From NCBI GenBank assembly GCA_015662785.1, contig DQTM01000139.1, forward strand, positions 1 through 12,648: 12,648 nt of DNA. The letters are read 5' to 3'. The translations under genes were made by a program, and so were the position numbers. Shown piece after piece: positions 1 through 8,476 of this stretch (positions are counted from its first letter, which is position 1; the number at the start of each line of letters is the position of its first letter). This stretch comes from Sulfurospirillum arcachonense (lineage in GTDB: Bacteria; Campylobacterota; Campylobacteria; Campylobacterales; Sulfurospirillaceae). The notes beneath the pieces were generated by a model. That model saw nothing but the letters and a program-made list of their open reading frames with translations, was not told the DNA's origin and did not search any database.

Positions 1-25
1 AATAAAACAATAAGCGGTAACAACG

Positions 26-1303
26 ATGCAAAAATATTTTCTTGACCCTGCATATCCATCCTTTAAGATTAAAAATTTAAGGGGATATTTTACTACTATA
101 TACATTATAAAGGGCTTTATAATAGCTGCCCTGCTTTCACTCTTTATATATCTTCACTATTTTGGCTTAGAAAATCAACTATTTTTACAAGTAATCACCA
201 CAATAACAGCACTTTTCGCCTTCTATATGTTACTAGGAAGCAGGCGAATCACTCTTTTTTGGGCGGGTGCTTTTAGTGCACTTTTATGGTTTTACTGGGT
301 TCCTTTCTCTTTTCGCTACTATGACTTAACCTATCTTATCCCTCTTTTAACACTCTTTTTCTCTTTTATCTATGGGATGATATTTTGGTTTGTAGGACTA
401 TTTTCACCCTTAGTGAGAGTTATCATGATACTTTTACTCTCCCTTATACACCCTCTAAACTATAACTGGTTTGTACCAGAGATGGCATTTATAGATAGTT
501 TTTTTGGGATTGAAAAATGGCAATTTGGACTTATTTTACTAGCTCTCTCCCTCTTTATCATGATTCGCCGCCATCCATTGCGTTATCTCTCTTTACTTAT
601 CATGATAGGCGCACTAAACTTTAAAACTGTTGATCCTCTTCCTTTACCAAAACAGAGTATTTATCTCAGTTCCTTACATACACCCCAAGCATTAAAATGG
701 GATGAGACATACAGGCAAGAGAGTATTCAAACTAACTTCAACATCATCTATGATGCTATCGCTAAAAAGTATGATATTGTTATTCTAAGTGAAAGTGCTT
801 TTTCACTCTTTATTAACCGTGATGAAGGTATTTTAGAAAAGTTATACACACTTTCAAAAGAGATTACTATCGTCACTGGTGGACTTTACTTTGATGGTAC
901 AAACTCTTATAACTCCACCTATTACTTTATAGATGGAGAAGTTAAAATAGCTAACAAAGTGGTACTTGTTCCCTTTGGTGAAGAGATACCACTTCCATCA
1001 TTTATCTCTAACTTAATCAATGAGATTGTGTATGATGGTGCGGATGATTATATCGCTGCAAGTGAGCCTAGTGATATAGAGATTAAGGGTGAAGTATTTA
1101 GAAATGCTATCTGTTATGAAGCCACACGTAGTGAGCTTTTTGAAGGTAATCCTCAGTTTATGATAGCCACAAGTAACAATGCTTGGTTCACCCCTTCTAT
1201 AGAACCAACTTTACAAAAGTTACTCTTGAGATATTTTTCACGTATTCATAAAACCGTGATTTATCACAGTGCCAATATGGGGGAAAATGCCCTAATCAGA
1301 TAA
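26..1303 (+). CDS. lnt: Apolipoprotein N-acyltransferase (Lnt)
   Basis: Transfers an acyl chain from a phospholipid to the N-terminal cysteine of diacylated lipoproteins, the last step of lipoprotein maturation in the inner membrane. The first 200 of 425 residues are mostly hydrophobic, with about six to seven membrane segments, and are followed by a periplasmic nitrilase-like domain. The family's catalytic triad is readable: E256 in LSESAF, K311 before the VPFGEEIPLP motif, and C363 in AICYEATR; SNNAWF (383-388) also matches the family. At 425 residues it is shorter than the enterobacterial enzyme (about 510), which I believe is usual in Campylobacterota. The ATG at 26 has only a weak upstream purine stretch, and about 24 polar residues precede the first membrane segment, so a slightly later start is possible. 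It converges on the leftward polysaccharide genes and is probably functionally separate from them. Confidence 0.9.
   Translation: MQKYFLDPAYPSFKIKNLRGYFTTIYIIKGFIIAALLSLFIYLHYFGLENQLFLQVITTITALFAFYMLLGSRRITLFWAGAFSALLWFYWVPFSFRYYDLTYLIPLLTLFFSFIYGMIFWFVGLFSPLVRVIMILLLSLIHPLNYNWFVPEMAFIDSFFGIEKWQFGLILLALSLFIMIRRHPLRYLSLLIMIGALNFKTVDPLPLPKQSIYLSSLHTPQALKWDETYRQESIQTNFNIIYDAIAKKYDIVILSESAFSLFINRDEGILEKLYTLSKEITIVTGGLYFDGTNSYNSTYYFIDGEVKIANKVVLVPFGEEIPLPSFISNLINEIVYDGADDYIAASEPSDIEIKGEVFRNAICYEATRSELFEGNPQFMIATSNNAWFTPSIEPTLQKLLLRYFSRIHKTVIYHSANMGENALIR
421..430. repeat. TATCATGATA palindrome, copy 1
   Basis: Perfect 10-bp palindrome inside lnt; encodes I-M-I at residues 133-135. A one-mismatch copy lies at 556-565 in the same gene. 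Confidence 0.6.
598..607. repeat. TATCATGATA palindrome, copy 2
   Basis: Perfect copy inside lnt; encodes I-M-I at residues 192-194. Confidence 0.6.
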
Positions 1304-2593
1304 ACTTTTATCTCTGATTTCATAGCAAACGCCTCGCTCACCACCACCCTCTACCATAGTAGTGATAGCAAATGTGATACTTTGTGTGGGTTTTAAATCA
1401 CCAGAGTTTATCATGATAAGGTGTTTTGTCCCATCATATTCTATAACTTTTTTCCAAGACTCACCACCATTTTTAGAAACCATTAAAAGACATTTTGCAT
1501 CTTTTGAGTTAGGGTTATTAAGCACTGACCATATCTCATTCCCTCTTTTTATCAAGTCATGCACAGGGCTTCTTCTATAAGGATCAGGAATCACTTTTTT
1601 GCTAAAATTTTTCCCATCTGTTGTCTCTACTAAAAAGTTTGTTCCTCCTAGATAATCCGTTCCTAAAATCATTTTAGAATCTGTCTCTACCATAGAGGTG
1701 TAACCACCCATTTGAATATGAAACTTTGTGATTAAATTCCAAGGATTTTGTGAAAATTTAAAATTTTCTAATGGCTTAGAAATCCAAAGTTGCTTTTTGT
1801 TATCCCCGTCAGCTAAGATAAGGCGATCTAAAAGGTGGCTATACTTTATCATATGTACATGCTTATTAACACCCTGTTTTTTTAGAAAATCAGAACGCTC
1901 CCATGTTTTACCCAAGTCCGAACTACAATAAATATAGGCGATATTTGCCCAGAGACCTTCTTTGGCAACATTGCCATATTCTCCTACTAATAGCGCACCA
2001 CTTGGAATCTGCGTCATGCCATAGTGATGAAAAATACTACTATCTTCTTCTGAGAGTTCTAATGAAAGTTCAAAGCTTTCACCACCATCATCACTTCTGT
2101 AAATCTCACCTTTTGTATCTACAAATATCACATCTTCTTGGCTGATAAATATCGCTTTAATCACCCATTTAAATGTATGCAATTTTTTAAGTGTTTTTCC
2201 ATTGTCATTACTTTTATATAAAACAGTGTTTTCATTTGCAAGGCATCCAAAGATACTATTTTTACTATCTTTGTGGAAAAGTTTCCAGTTACGTGTTAAT
2301 GTTATATCAAAAACATCTTCTTTTGTGGCAGCAGTAAAGTCATAAGAGGAGATTTCATCACCCTCTTTTAGAATAAATGGTGCATGTTCCTCAAAGGTGA
2401 TATAGGTATTTTGAGAAAAAAGACCCATTTTATGGCGTATCTCCCAGATAGCAAAAGAAGAGATTTCACGAAGCTTTCCACTTTTTGCCACATCTATTAA
2501 AAGAGGGAAAAATGATAAAGCGATATGAAAAGCCCTATCTAGCCCCTTTTTTTCTGCAAGATGGCTATACTTCTTTGTAATAATCGTACCCAC
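1292..2593 (-). CDS. Asp-box (BNR) repeat beta-propeller protein, function unknown
   Basis: A 433-residue protein with at least four Asp-box repeats of the form S-x-D-x-G-x-[ST]-[WF]: at about residues 128-135 (SNDNGKTL), 167-174 (SDDGGESF), 224-231 (SSDLGKTW) and 373-380 (SKNGGESW), with a degenerate one near 324-330. Such repeats mark sialidase-like or sortilin-like beta-propellers, but I see no sialidase FRIP motif or arginine triad, so a glycosidase call is not justified. There is no signal peptide; residues 1-60 are a mostly helical, lysine-rich leader that I do not recognise. The GTG start abuts the stop codon of the upstream GT4 gene (TAAGTG) and has a strong AAGGAG five bases before it. 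It may bind or process a carbohydrate made by the neighbouring transferase (inference). It is the last gene of the leftward operon and overlaps the end of lnt by 12 bp. Confidence 0.75.
   Translation of the reverse strand: MGTIITKKYSHLAEKKGLDRAFHIALSFFPLLIDVAKSGKLREISSFAIWEIRHKMGLFSQNTYITFEEHAPFILKEGDEISSYDFTAATKEDVFDITLTRNWKLFHKDSKNSIFGCLANENTVLYKSNDNGKTLKKLHTFKWVIKAIFISQEDVIFVDTKGEIYRSDDGGESFELSLELSEEDSSIFHHYGMTQIPSGALLVGEYGNVAKEGLWANIAYIYCSSDLGKTWERSDFLKKQGVNKHVHMIKYSHLLDRLILADGDNKKQLWISKPLENFKFSQNPWNLITKFHIQMGGYTSMVETDSKMILGTDYLGGTNFLVETTDGKNFSKKVIPDPYRRSPVHDLIKRGNEIWSVLNNPNSKDAKCLLMVSKNGGESWKKVIEYDGTKHLIMINSGDLKPTQSITFAITTMVEGGGERGVCYEIRDKSLSD
1294..1319. terminator. Possible bidirectional terminator hairpin between convergent genes
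   Basis: AATCAGATAA (1294-1303) can pair with TTATC (1308-1312) and TGATT (1315-1319) around the tetraloop ACTT, with a 2-nt TC bulge, giving a 10-bp A/T-rich stem. It sits exactly where the two convergent genes end and includes part of both stop regions. There is no convincing T-tract on either side, so termination is inferred from position and symmetry only. Confidence 0.35.
1408..1419. repeat. TATCATGATA palindrome, copy 3 (12-bp symmetry)
   Basis: Perfect core at 1409-1418, symmetric out to TTATCATGATAA, inside the Asp-box gene; encodes I-M-I at residues 393-395 on the minus strand. Confidence 0.6.
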
Positions 2594-3688
2594 TTAATCT
2601 CCTTGTTTTTTCATCAGTATCGCGTCATATTGTTTGATTATTTTTTCAATTGCATAGTTTTCTTTTGTAGCTATCATGATAGCTTCTGTATCAAAATCAT
2701 ATCTTCTAGCTTTCATAATAGTTTCTGCAAACGCCTCTTCATCAAAAGGAGCCACTAAAAAGCCATTTTTTCCATCTTCCACTATCTCACTCACCCCACC
2801 AGGAGCAGAAAATGCAACCGTAGCAGTACCACATGAGTTAGCTTCTAAGACAACATTTGCCAAACCTTCATAGCGTGAACTTAGTACTAAGAGATCTACT
2901 TTGTTCATGTAGGCAAAAGGGTTATCTGAAAATCCTGCCATTGTAACACGACTTGTAAGTCCAAGGTCTTTTATCTGTGCTTCTAACTTTTCTTTATCCC
3001 TACCTTCACCTAATATAGTTAAATGATAACTATCATCTAGCCGTGTCATGATAGGAAAAAGTATATCATAGCCTTTTTGATAACCTAGCTTACCTACGGC
3101 TAAAAGATTGTACTTAGCGGGGAGTTTAACTTCACTATCTTCTTGTGACTTCTTCGCTATATATGTAGTATCAACGGGATTATAGATAATGACCATTTTT
3201 TCACTATCAATACCATAGTTATTTACCAAGTCATCTCGCATATAACGTGCTTGGGTTACAATGATGTCAAAATTTTTATACACTTTTTTATACAGCCAAT
3301 CAAAAAGCCGTGGATACTTTTCTCTTTTATTTCGCACTGAAACTGTGTTTGATTCTCGTGCTATAAAAGTCATCTCGCTAGAGAAAAAAGGTCTTATTAT
3401 CGCTACAATAAGATTCAGATACGCTAAGGTTGAAAAAACGATATCTGGTTTTTTCTCTCTTATCACTTTTATAATTTTAATAACAGCAAATCGCGCTTGG
3501 GAAGCTTTTAGATCAACCACTTCGATATCTGTTGGAATCATAGAGAGATAACGCCCCTCTTTTTTCATCATGACTAGGATAGGTTCATATCTGTCGCGGT
3601 CTAGATGCGTGAGTAGTGTCATGATGACGCGTTCAGCGCCACCACCATTCATAAAGGGAATAAAGAAGAGAATACGTATTTTTTTCAT
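2594..3688 (-). CDS. GT4-family (GT-B fold) glycosyltransferase
   Basis: A retaining, nucleotide-sugar-dependent transferase expected at the cytoplasmic membrane face, adding one sugar to the growing lipid-linked repeat unit. The 364 residues have the normal GT4 length and layout. The N-terminal Rossmann domain opens with a hydrophobic strand and the GGGAER loop (15-20); the C-terminal domain contains AVGKLGYQKG (197-206), a LGEG turn (226-229) and the EX7E nucleotide-binding motif with E274 and E282, followed by PGGVSEIVEDGKNG (296-309). Donor and acceptor sugars cannot be read from the sequence. It starts with ATG 6 bp after the wzc-like stop, with no clear Shine-Dalgarno, so it probably depends on coupling with the upstream gene. 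The Asp-box gene follows without a gap. A 16-bp perfect palindrome lies inside the gene at 2669-2684. Confidence 0.93.
   Translation of the reverse strand: MKKIRILFFIPFMNGGGAERVIMTLLTHLDRDRYEPILVMMKKEGRYLSMIPTDIEVVDLKASQARFAVIKIIKVIREKKPDIVFSTLAYLNLIVAIIRPFFSSEMTFIARESNTVSVRNKREKYPRLFDWLYKKVYKNFDIIVTQARYMRDDLVNNYGIDSEKMVIIYNPVDTTYIAKKSQEDSEVKLPAKYNLLAVGKLGYQKGYDILFPIMTRLDDSYHLTILGEGRDKEKLEAQIKDLGLTSRVTMAGFSDNPFAYMNKVDLLVLSSRYEGLANVVLEANSCGTATVAFSAPGGVSEIVEDGKNGFLVAPFDEEAFAETIMKARRYDFDTEAIMIATKENYAIEKIIKQYDAILMKKQGD
2599..2604 (-). promoter_or_regulatory. Shine-Dalgarno AAGGAG for the GTG start at 2593
   Basis: On the minus strand AAGGAG lies five bases before GTG (2593-2591), inside the last codons of the GT4 gene. 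It supports the non-ATG start and suggests translational coupling of the two genes. Confidence 0.7.
2669..2684. repeat. TATCATGATA palindrome, copy 4 (16-bp symmetry)
   Basis: Perfect core at 2672-2681 extending to the 16-bp palindrome AGCTATCATGATAGCT inside the GT4 gene; encodes I-M-I at residues 337-339, outside any membrane segment. Confidence 0.65.
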
Positions 3689-3694
3689 CAGTAA

Positions 3695-6013
3695 TTATAG
3701 CGGTTCATAATAAAGGTATTTATAGTCAAACTGCTCTAACTTATTATACTTCTTTTTAACAGAATTTAAAATAATACCGGCATTTTCTAATTCAAACTTT
3801 TCTATCAATGTATTTAATTCATTGATATGTTTTTGTTCTGTAAAGTCTGATTTTACCACAAATAGATTTGCATCAGCATATTTAAACAATGCCACTGCAT
3901 CAGCTACATAATTGATAGGTGGTGTATCTAGTATGATATAATCATAAGACTTTTTAAGCTCATTAATCACCTCACTCATACGTGATGAAGAGAGCAATTC
4001 AGCTGGATTGGGTGGTATTCTACCAGAAGTGATGATATTTAGATTTGGATATATTTCATGTTGCCAGATAGCATCTTTTAGAGCTGATTTACCTGATAAA
4101 ACATCACTCATTCCTACTTTATTTGATAGTCCAAACTTATGATGCATCTCAGGTCGGCGTAAATCAAGTGAGAGAATAACAACACGTTTTTCACTCATAC
4201 CCATCACAGAAGCCAAGTTTGCAGAGACCACTGTTTTACCCTCATTTGGGATAGATGAAGTCACTAAAATCACTTTTGAATCATTAGGAGAAACCACATA
4301 ATCAAGATTTGTTCTAATAGCCCTAAATGCTTCACTTGCTGTTGACGTTGCATCTTCTAGGACATAAGCACTATTATAGGTTCCTTTGTTTTCAACAAAA
4401 GGAATGATACCAAACAGTGGCATTTTGGTTACTTCTTTGATATCATCTGGAGTTTTTATCTTCACATCTAATTTAGTTCTTAAAATTGTATGTAATAGGA
4501 TACTAAAAAGCCCTAACAGTGTAGAGAACGCTAGAATAAAAGGCAATCTTAAATTTAGATTTTTAGCAGACTTTGCATAGTCTAATATATTTTTATTGGA
4601 TCTATGAGATACCTTTTCTATAGATAGTTCTGACTGTTTTTGTAAAAGATAGTTATACACTTGATCATTAACTTTAAAAAGTCTCTCATGACGTCCAAGC
4701 TCTTTTTCTTTATTTGGAAATTCTTTTAAAATCTGCTGATATCCTATTAAATCTCGCATCAACGCACTTTTTCTTGCACCTACTTGAGCCTTGATACCTT
4801 TTACGATACTTACGATTGAAGATTTCAAGTTGCTAATTGAGTTGTTTACGCTTATGACATCTGGATGCTTATGCGTTAAATTTACCAACAATCCTTCTCG
4901 TTTTTGTCCTAAAAGTTCTAAGTTTTGTACCATAGTTGCTAAAACGGGATATCTGTCTTCTAATGAAGAGATAACACTATAGTTTCCTCTCATTACCTCT
5001 TTATACAATAAAGATATAGCACTATAATTAACCTTCTCAACTTGTAGTTTATCTTCAAGTAACCCCTCTTTTGTAATGATTTCTTGAATTTGGGCTTGAA
5101 TATTTGAGATATCATTGTTGATTTTAAAACCCTCTAGTGAGTTTTCAGATTGAGCCAACTTTCTATTGATAGTGTCAATTTGATCATTTACAAAGTCAAG
5201 TCTTTTTCTATCTGTAACCGTTTGATTCTTTACACTATATGAGAGATAGTTATCAATAAGTAAGTTCAAAAAATCTTTTGCTTTTTCTTCTCTTGCATCT
5301 TTATAGTCGAGTTTTAGTATGGTAGAGTCTGTTGATGCAGGCGCAACTTTCAAGTTTCTTTTAGCATGATCGAGTGCTTGTGTTGGTGAAGAGAGTGAAA
5401 ATGCATACTTTTTATGACTAAACTTTTTTTCTTGTACTATCTGAAATGCCATATCTTTTGTAACATATACTTTATTATAAGTATATACTTTTTTAAAATC
5501 TTGAAATTTATTGCTATCAATCACTAAGTTTAATAATTTTTCTTTGAGTGATTTATTAAGCTTAAGCGAAAACTTGTTGTTTCCTAAATCATTGATTGAT
5601 ATTTTTCTACCATAAAGTGCAGGTGTATAGATGATAAAATTACTTACTTTAAAAGGAGATGTTTTATAAATCTGCTCTGTTTTAAATCCATCAACTAATT
5701 GAAAGTAATTGACATTATTACCCATGCTTTTTAGCGTTTTTTCAATGAGTAAGTTTGAACGTATGATATCAATCTCTGTCTCTAAACCAGCAGACCTACC
5801 TATGGCATTTCCAAAAAAGTCTCTTCTAGCGTTTTGAACATTTTTCACTTCAATTGAAGCAGTCGCACCATAAAGGGGTTCTTGTGACTTATAGTAAAGT
5901 ACCCCTAATGCCCAAAAAGTAAGTAAAATGAGTAAGTTTGTCCACTTATATTTATAAAGTGCGTACAGTATCTTACTCAATTTTAAAGGCTTACCTTCAC
6001 ATTCTATATGCAT
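3695..6013 (-). CDS. wzc: Wzc-type polysaccharide co-polymerase with tyrosine autokinase domain
   Basis: An inner-membrane protein controlling chain length and export in Wzy-dependent capsule or exopolysaccharide synthesis. The 772 residues show a short cytoplasmic tail, TM1 (about 24-41), a Wzz-type periplasmic region with long helices (about 240-470), TM2 (about 490-510) and a cytoplasmic BY-kinase domain. The kinase has Walker A in SSIPNEGKT (586-594, K593), an A' motif ending D617-L-R-R-P, Walker B in YIILDTPP (692-699, D696) and a C-terminal tyrosine cluster (Y756, Y764, Y766, Y768, Y769), the expected autophosphorylation sites. EAFRAIRTNL (561-570) is also typical. Odd point: the A' motif, normally two aspartates as DxD, reads S615-L-D617, so the first aspartate is a serine. 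AGGA lies seven bases before the ATG. It sits between the polymerase and a glycosyltransferase, as in classical capsule operons. Confidence 0.95.
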   Translation of the reverse strand: MHIECEGKPLKLSKILYALYKYKWTNLLILLTFWALGVLYYKSQEPLYGATASIEVKNVQNARRDFFGNAIGRSAGLETEIDIIRSNLLIEKTLKSMGNNVNYFQLVDGFKTEQIYKTSPFKVSNFIIYTPALYGRKISINDLGNNKFSLKLNKSLKEKLLNLVIDSNKFQDFKKVYTYNKVYVTKDMAFQIVQEKKFSHKKYAFSLSSPTQALDHAKRNLKVAPASTDSTILKLDYKDAREEKAKDFLNLLIDNYLSYSVKNQTVTDRKRLDFVNDQIDTINRKLAQSENSLEGFKINNDISNIQAQIQEIITKEGLLEDKLQVEKVNYSAISLLYKEVMRGNYSVISSLEDRYPVLATMVQNLELLGQKREGLLVNLTHKHPDVISVNNSISNLKSSIVSIVKGIKAQVGARKSALMRDLIGYQQILKEFPNKEKELGRHERLFKVNDQVYNYLLQKQSELSIEKVSHRSNKNILDYAKSAKNLNLRLPFILAFSTLLGLFSILLHTILRTKLDVKIKTPDDIKEVTKMPLFGIIPFVENKGTYNSAYVLEDATSTASEAFRAIRTNLDYVVSPNDSKVILVTSSIPNEGKTVVSANLASVMGMSEKRVVILSLDLRRPEMHHKFGLSNKVGMSDVLSGKSALKDAIWQHEIYPNLNIITSGRIPPNPAELLSSSRMSEVINELKKSYDYIILDTPPINYVADAVALFKYADANLFVVKSDFTEQKHINELNTLIEKFELENAGIILNSVKKKYNKLEQFDYKYLYYEPL

Positions 6014-6070
6014 CCCATTTTCCTAACGATTTTTTCTTATCTTTAACTATCGGCATATTTAAATAAATAT

Positions 6071-7273
6071 TTAGCCTTTTTTAGCATTCTCTTCTGCCAT
6101 AAAATGAAGTACTAAAAGCATCATCAAGACGACTTTGGAGTAAAATGTCACTGCAGCAAAATCATAGATGAGAATCACTGCAATAAAAACAAATAGATAA
6201 TACTTAGTCCAAAAGTCTTTTACTTGAGATATCTTCCATACCAAGTGCCCATAAGCACTATAATAGAGCAATGTTCCTAACAGCCCAAGAGCCCCTAGTA
6301 TCTCTATATAGTTATTATGTGAATAAAACCCATGCAAAAAGACACGTGATGTATTTACACCTGTACCGAAAAAAGGATTTTCTTTAAAAACATCTATCAT
6401 GATATGTAAAAACAACAACCTCTCAGTCGTACTACTATCTGCACTTTGTCCATCAAATGTTCCTAAAATGCCAGCCAATCTCTTCATCATAAACTGTACC
6501 GATTCAAGTAACTTTGACATATCTACAAAATAGACAAACAACACAAAAACAATCCCTGAAAATAAAAAAAGATAAACCCTACTTTTAGGGTTAAGAAAAA
6601 CTTGCAATACAAATAACAATATAATTAAAGCAGCAATAAGTAATGAAGATCGTGATGCTGTCAAAATAATCAAGTAAAAAGCTGCTAAAATATTTATCAA
6701 GTTAGCAACAATCCATGCCCTATTTTTAGCATTCTGCAACAATAAAACACTGCCTAATATAGCAAAAAGTGCCAACAATCCAATCGTATTTGGGTGCATT
6801 GTAGTCCCAATATAACGCACCTTAAGGTAAATTGGATTACCAACAGTCAATATATCTAGTGCCAAGATGAGATTGACATAGATACCTATGAGAAAACCTG
6901 TAAATACAGCCTCATGTACTTTAAAAATCTTTAAAATGTTATAGAGTAAAAGAAGATGTATAAACATTTGAGTCATTCTAATCACCGTGTAACTTGAATA
7001 ATTCACATCAATCGTCCATGTCATTGATAACACACATAAAAGATAAAAAAGAAAATAGACTATAAGCATACTATTGATATAAAAAGTCTTGGATGTATAT
7101 AAAAGTTGATAGAGCAGGAAAAATGCGATTAACATCACACCAGAAAGATTTGCAATGATTTCATTTTCTGCTTTTGCGAAAATAACAAGAAAAGCAGCAT
7201 AAATAGTAAATAAAACATAAAAAAACTTTCTCGCTATTTCATATACCGCTGCATCCTTTTCACAATCCACCAT
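6071..7273 (-). CDS. O-antigen ligase/polymerase family protein (Wzy/WaaL type)
   Basis: A 400-residue, highly hydrophobic protein with about ten to twelve predicted membrane segments. It should act at the periplasmic face, joining undecaprenyl-linked repeat units (Wzy) or moving a polymer to an acceptor (WaaL). Family features: HPNTIG (160-165) opening a membrane helix, TASRSS (205-210), a larger periplasmic loop (about 250-335) with STTER (281-285), the FFGTGVN turn (301-307) and SHNNYIEILGALG (318-330), the usual C-terminal signature of PF04932-type proteins. Polymerase versus ligase cannot be settled from sequence; the adjacent Wzc-type gene favours polymerase. It starts at ATG with a modest GGA purine stretch upstream and lies 57 bp before the wzc-like gene and 56 bp after the acyltransferase gene, in one apparent operon. 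Confidence 0.82.
   Translation of the reverse strand: MVDCEKDAAVYEIARKFFYVLFTIYAAFLVIFAKAENEIIANLSGVMLIAFFLLYQLLYTSKTFYINSMLIVYFLFYLLCVLSMTWTIDVNYSSYTVIRMTQMFIHLLLLYNILKIFKVHEAVFTGFLIGIYVNLILALDILTVGNPIYLKVRYIGTTMHPNTIGLLALFAILGSVLLLQNAKNRAWIVANLINILAAFYLIILTASRSSLLIAALIILLFVLQVFLNPKSRVYLFLFSGIVFVLFVYFVDMSKLLESVQFMMKRLAGILGTFDGQSADSSTTERLLFLHIMIDVFKENPFFGTGVNTSRVFLHGFYSHNNYIEILGALGLLGTLLYYSAYGHLVWKISQVKDFWTKYYLFVFIAVILIYDFAAVTFYSKVVLMMLLVLHFMAEENAKKG
6395..6404. repeat. TATCATGATA palindrome, copy 5
   Basis: Perfect copy inside the polymerase/ligase gene; encodes I-M-I at residues 291-293. Confidence 0.6.
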
Positions 7274-7329
7274 CTTTTATCCAATCTACTTTAGTAATCT
7301 CATATCGTTTATTTGCAAGAAAACTTAAA

Positions 7330-8412
7330 TTATCGCTTCTTACCATTATATAACAAAGAGAGCAGCCCAACTTTTGAGATAACAAATCTATCTATCAAGA
7401 TAGCTATGATACTAGCTAGAACTATCTGTATCACCATACCAAACAGACCTCCAATGCCATACTCTATCAATAGGACCCCAATACTCAAAATTAGAACATG
7501 ATGAAAAAGGTACACCGTATAGGAAATATCTGAAAGGTATTTAAAGAGTGTTGATGCACGGTTTGTAAACTTCTTAAAGAGGTAAAAACATAATGAAGTT
7601 GAAAACCACATACTCACGCTCAAGATATACGCTTTGATGAGTGTCCAGATAAAACTATCAAAATGGTGGATTTTATAGACTATGATACCAGTTATAAGTG
7701 CTAGCATAAAACTTACAATAGGTGGATAACTCGAAAACTTTTCAAGTAAATTGGCACTATTATGAAGTAAGACTCCAAATAGAAAAAATGGTAAATAGTT
7801 AAAAACCTGTGCTGTTTTTATAATGTTATAAATCGGATATATCTGCCCGATAGCAAGTAAAGCGATGATGATAAATGGCAATAGAAAAAGGAGTATAAGT
7901 GTAAAAGGAGTTTTTTCTAAAAAGAGATCAATTTTTTTCATAAAACTCTCTAGCTTTGAACCAAAGAGAGTAAAGATAAAAAGATAAAAAAGAAAATAAA
8001 TCACTAGGTTAAATAAAAACCATAGATGGGTCACCCACTGCCCTTTTAAAAGATAAGAACTTAACTCAAACTCCATCCATCCAGATTGTGTCAGTAGATA
8101 CGCTTGCAAACTATTCAAAGTAAGTGCTGTCACTATCAAGGGAAGTATAATACGAGATATCCTCACTTTAAGAAATTTTTTAACTCCATATTTTTGTAGG
8201 GTTAGTGCCGCGAAATAGCCTGAAATGATAAAAAAAGTGGGCATTCTAAAGATTTGAATCATCTGTACAGTGACATCAGCTACAAAAGTTGTATGCTCAG
8301 AGTAGATAATCCAATCTTGCCTTGTGGAGAAAGTCTTAGCAGAGTGATAAACCAGTCCAAGCATCATCAAAATACCACGCATAGCATCCATATAATATAT
8401 ACGATTGGACAT
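7330..8412 (-). CDS. Acyltransferase-3 family membrane protein, OpgC/MdoC-like
   Basis: An integral membrane O-acyltransferase, probably moving acetyl or succinyl groups onto a sugar of the polymer or its lipid-linked precursor. From the ATG at 8412 it is 360 residues with about ten membrane segments. Family marks are YMDAMRG (7-13), H23 in the first helix (the conserved histidine of the family), FRMPTFFIISGY (55-66), RISRIILP (84-91), HLWFL (129-133) and a late YTVYLFHH segment. The HLWFL and FRMP patterns resemble glucan succinyltransferase OpgC more than OafA, and there is no SGNH extension. A GTG at 8418 is in frame, but AAAAGG abuts it directly while sitting six bases before ATG 8412, so I chose the ATG. 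It is the first gene of the leftward operon and is divergent from a second, unrelated acyltransferase system. Confidence 0.88.
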   Translation of the reverse strand: MSNRIYYMDAMRGILMMLGLVYHSAKTFSTRQDWIIYSEHTTFVADVTVQMIQIFRMPTFFIISGYFAALTLQKYGVKKFLKVRISRIILPLIVTALTLNSLQAYLLTQSGWMEFELSSYLLKGQWVTHLWFLFNLVIYFLFYLFIFTLFGSKLESFMKKIDLFLEKTPFTLILLFLLPFIIIALLAIGQIYPIYNIIKTAQVFNYLPFFLFGVLLHNSANLLEKFSSYPPIVSFMLALITGIIVYKIHHFDSFIWTLIKAYILSVSMWFSTSLCFYLFKKFTNRASTLFKYLSDISYTVYLFHHVLILSIGVLLIEYGIGGLFGMVIQIVLASIIAILIDRFVISKVGLLSLLYNGKKR

Positions 8413-8418
8413 AGTCAC

Positions 8419-8424
8419 CCTTTT
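8419..8424 (-). promoter_or_regulatory. Shine-Dalgarno AAAAGG that decides the acyltransferase-3 start
   Basis: On the minus strand AAAAGG is six bases from ATG 8412 but has no spacer to the in-frame GTG 8418, so the ATG is the better start. Confidence 0.6.
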
Positions 8425-8460
8425 ATACTTTTTTGTAGCACAGATTATTCCAGTTTATTT

Positions 8461-8476
8461 CATATCTGACGATATG
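8461..8476. promoter_or_regulatory. Inverted repeat CATATC-TGAC-GATATG, possible operator
   Basis: A perfect 6-bp inverted repeat with a 4-bp spacer lies near the middle of the divergent gap, about 20 bp upstream of the candidate rightward -10. A second, overlapping symmetric element (TATG-TTAT-CATA, 8473-8484) follows. Position and dyad symmetry suit a regulator site shared by both operons, but A/T-rich DNA gives short palindromes easily. Confidence 0.3.

Noticed and set aside
1903..2145. Plus-strand open frame containing a run of histidines
   Set aside because: Antisense to the Asp-box repeats; the histidines come from complementing a run of GGTGATGATGG-type Asp/Gly codons.
1292..2593. Calling the Asp-box protein a sialidase
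   Set aside because: Asp boxes alone are structural; no FRIP motif or arginine triad is visible and there is no export signal.
6055..6070. ATATTT-AAAT-AAATAT inverted repeat between the polymerase and wzc-like genes
   Set aside because: Pure A/T symmetry of a kind expected by chance here, with no T-tract placement suggesting a terminator.
7382..7425. Near-palindromic stretch CTATCAAGATAG followed by similar tetramers at the end of the acyltransferase-3 gene
   Set aside because: Coding sequence with an imperfect centre; reads as chance similarity to the TATCATGATA element rather than an extra copy.
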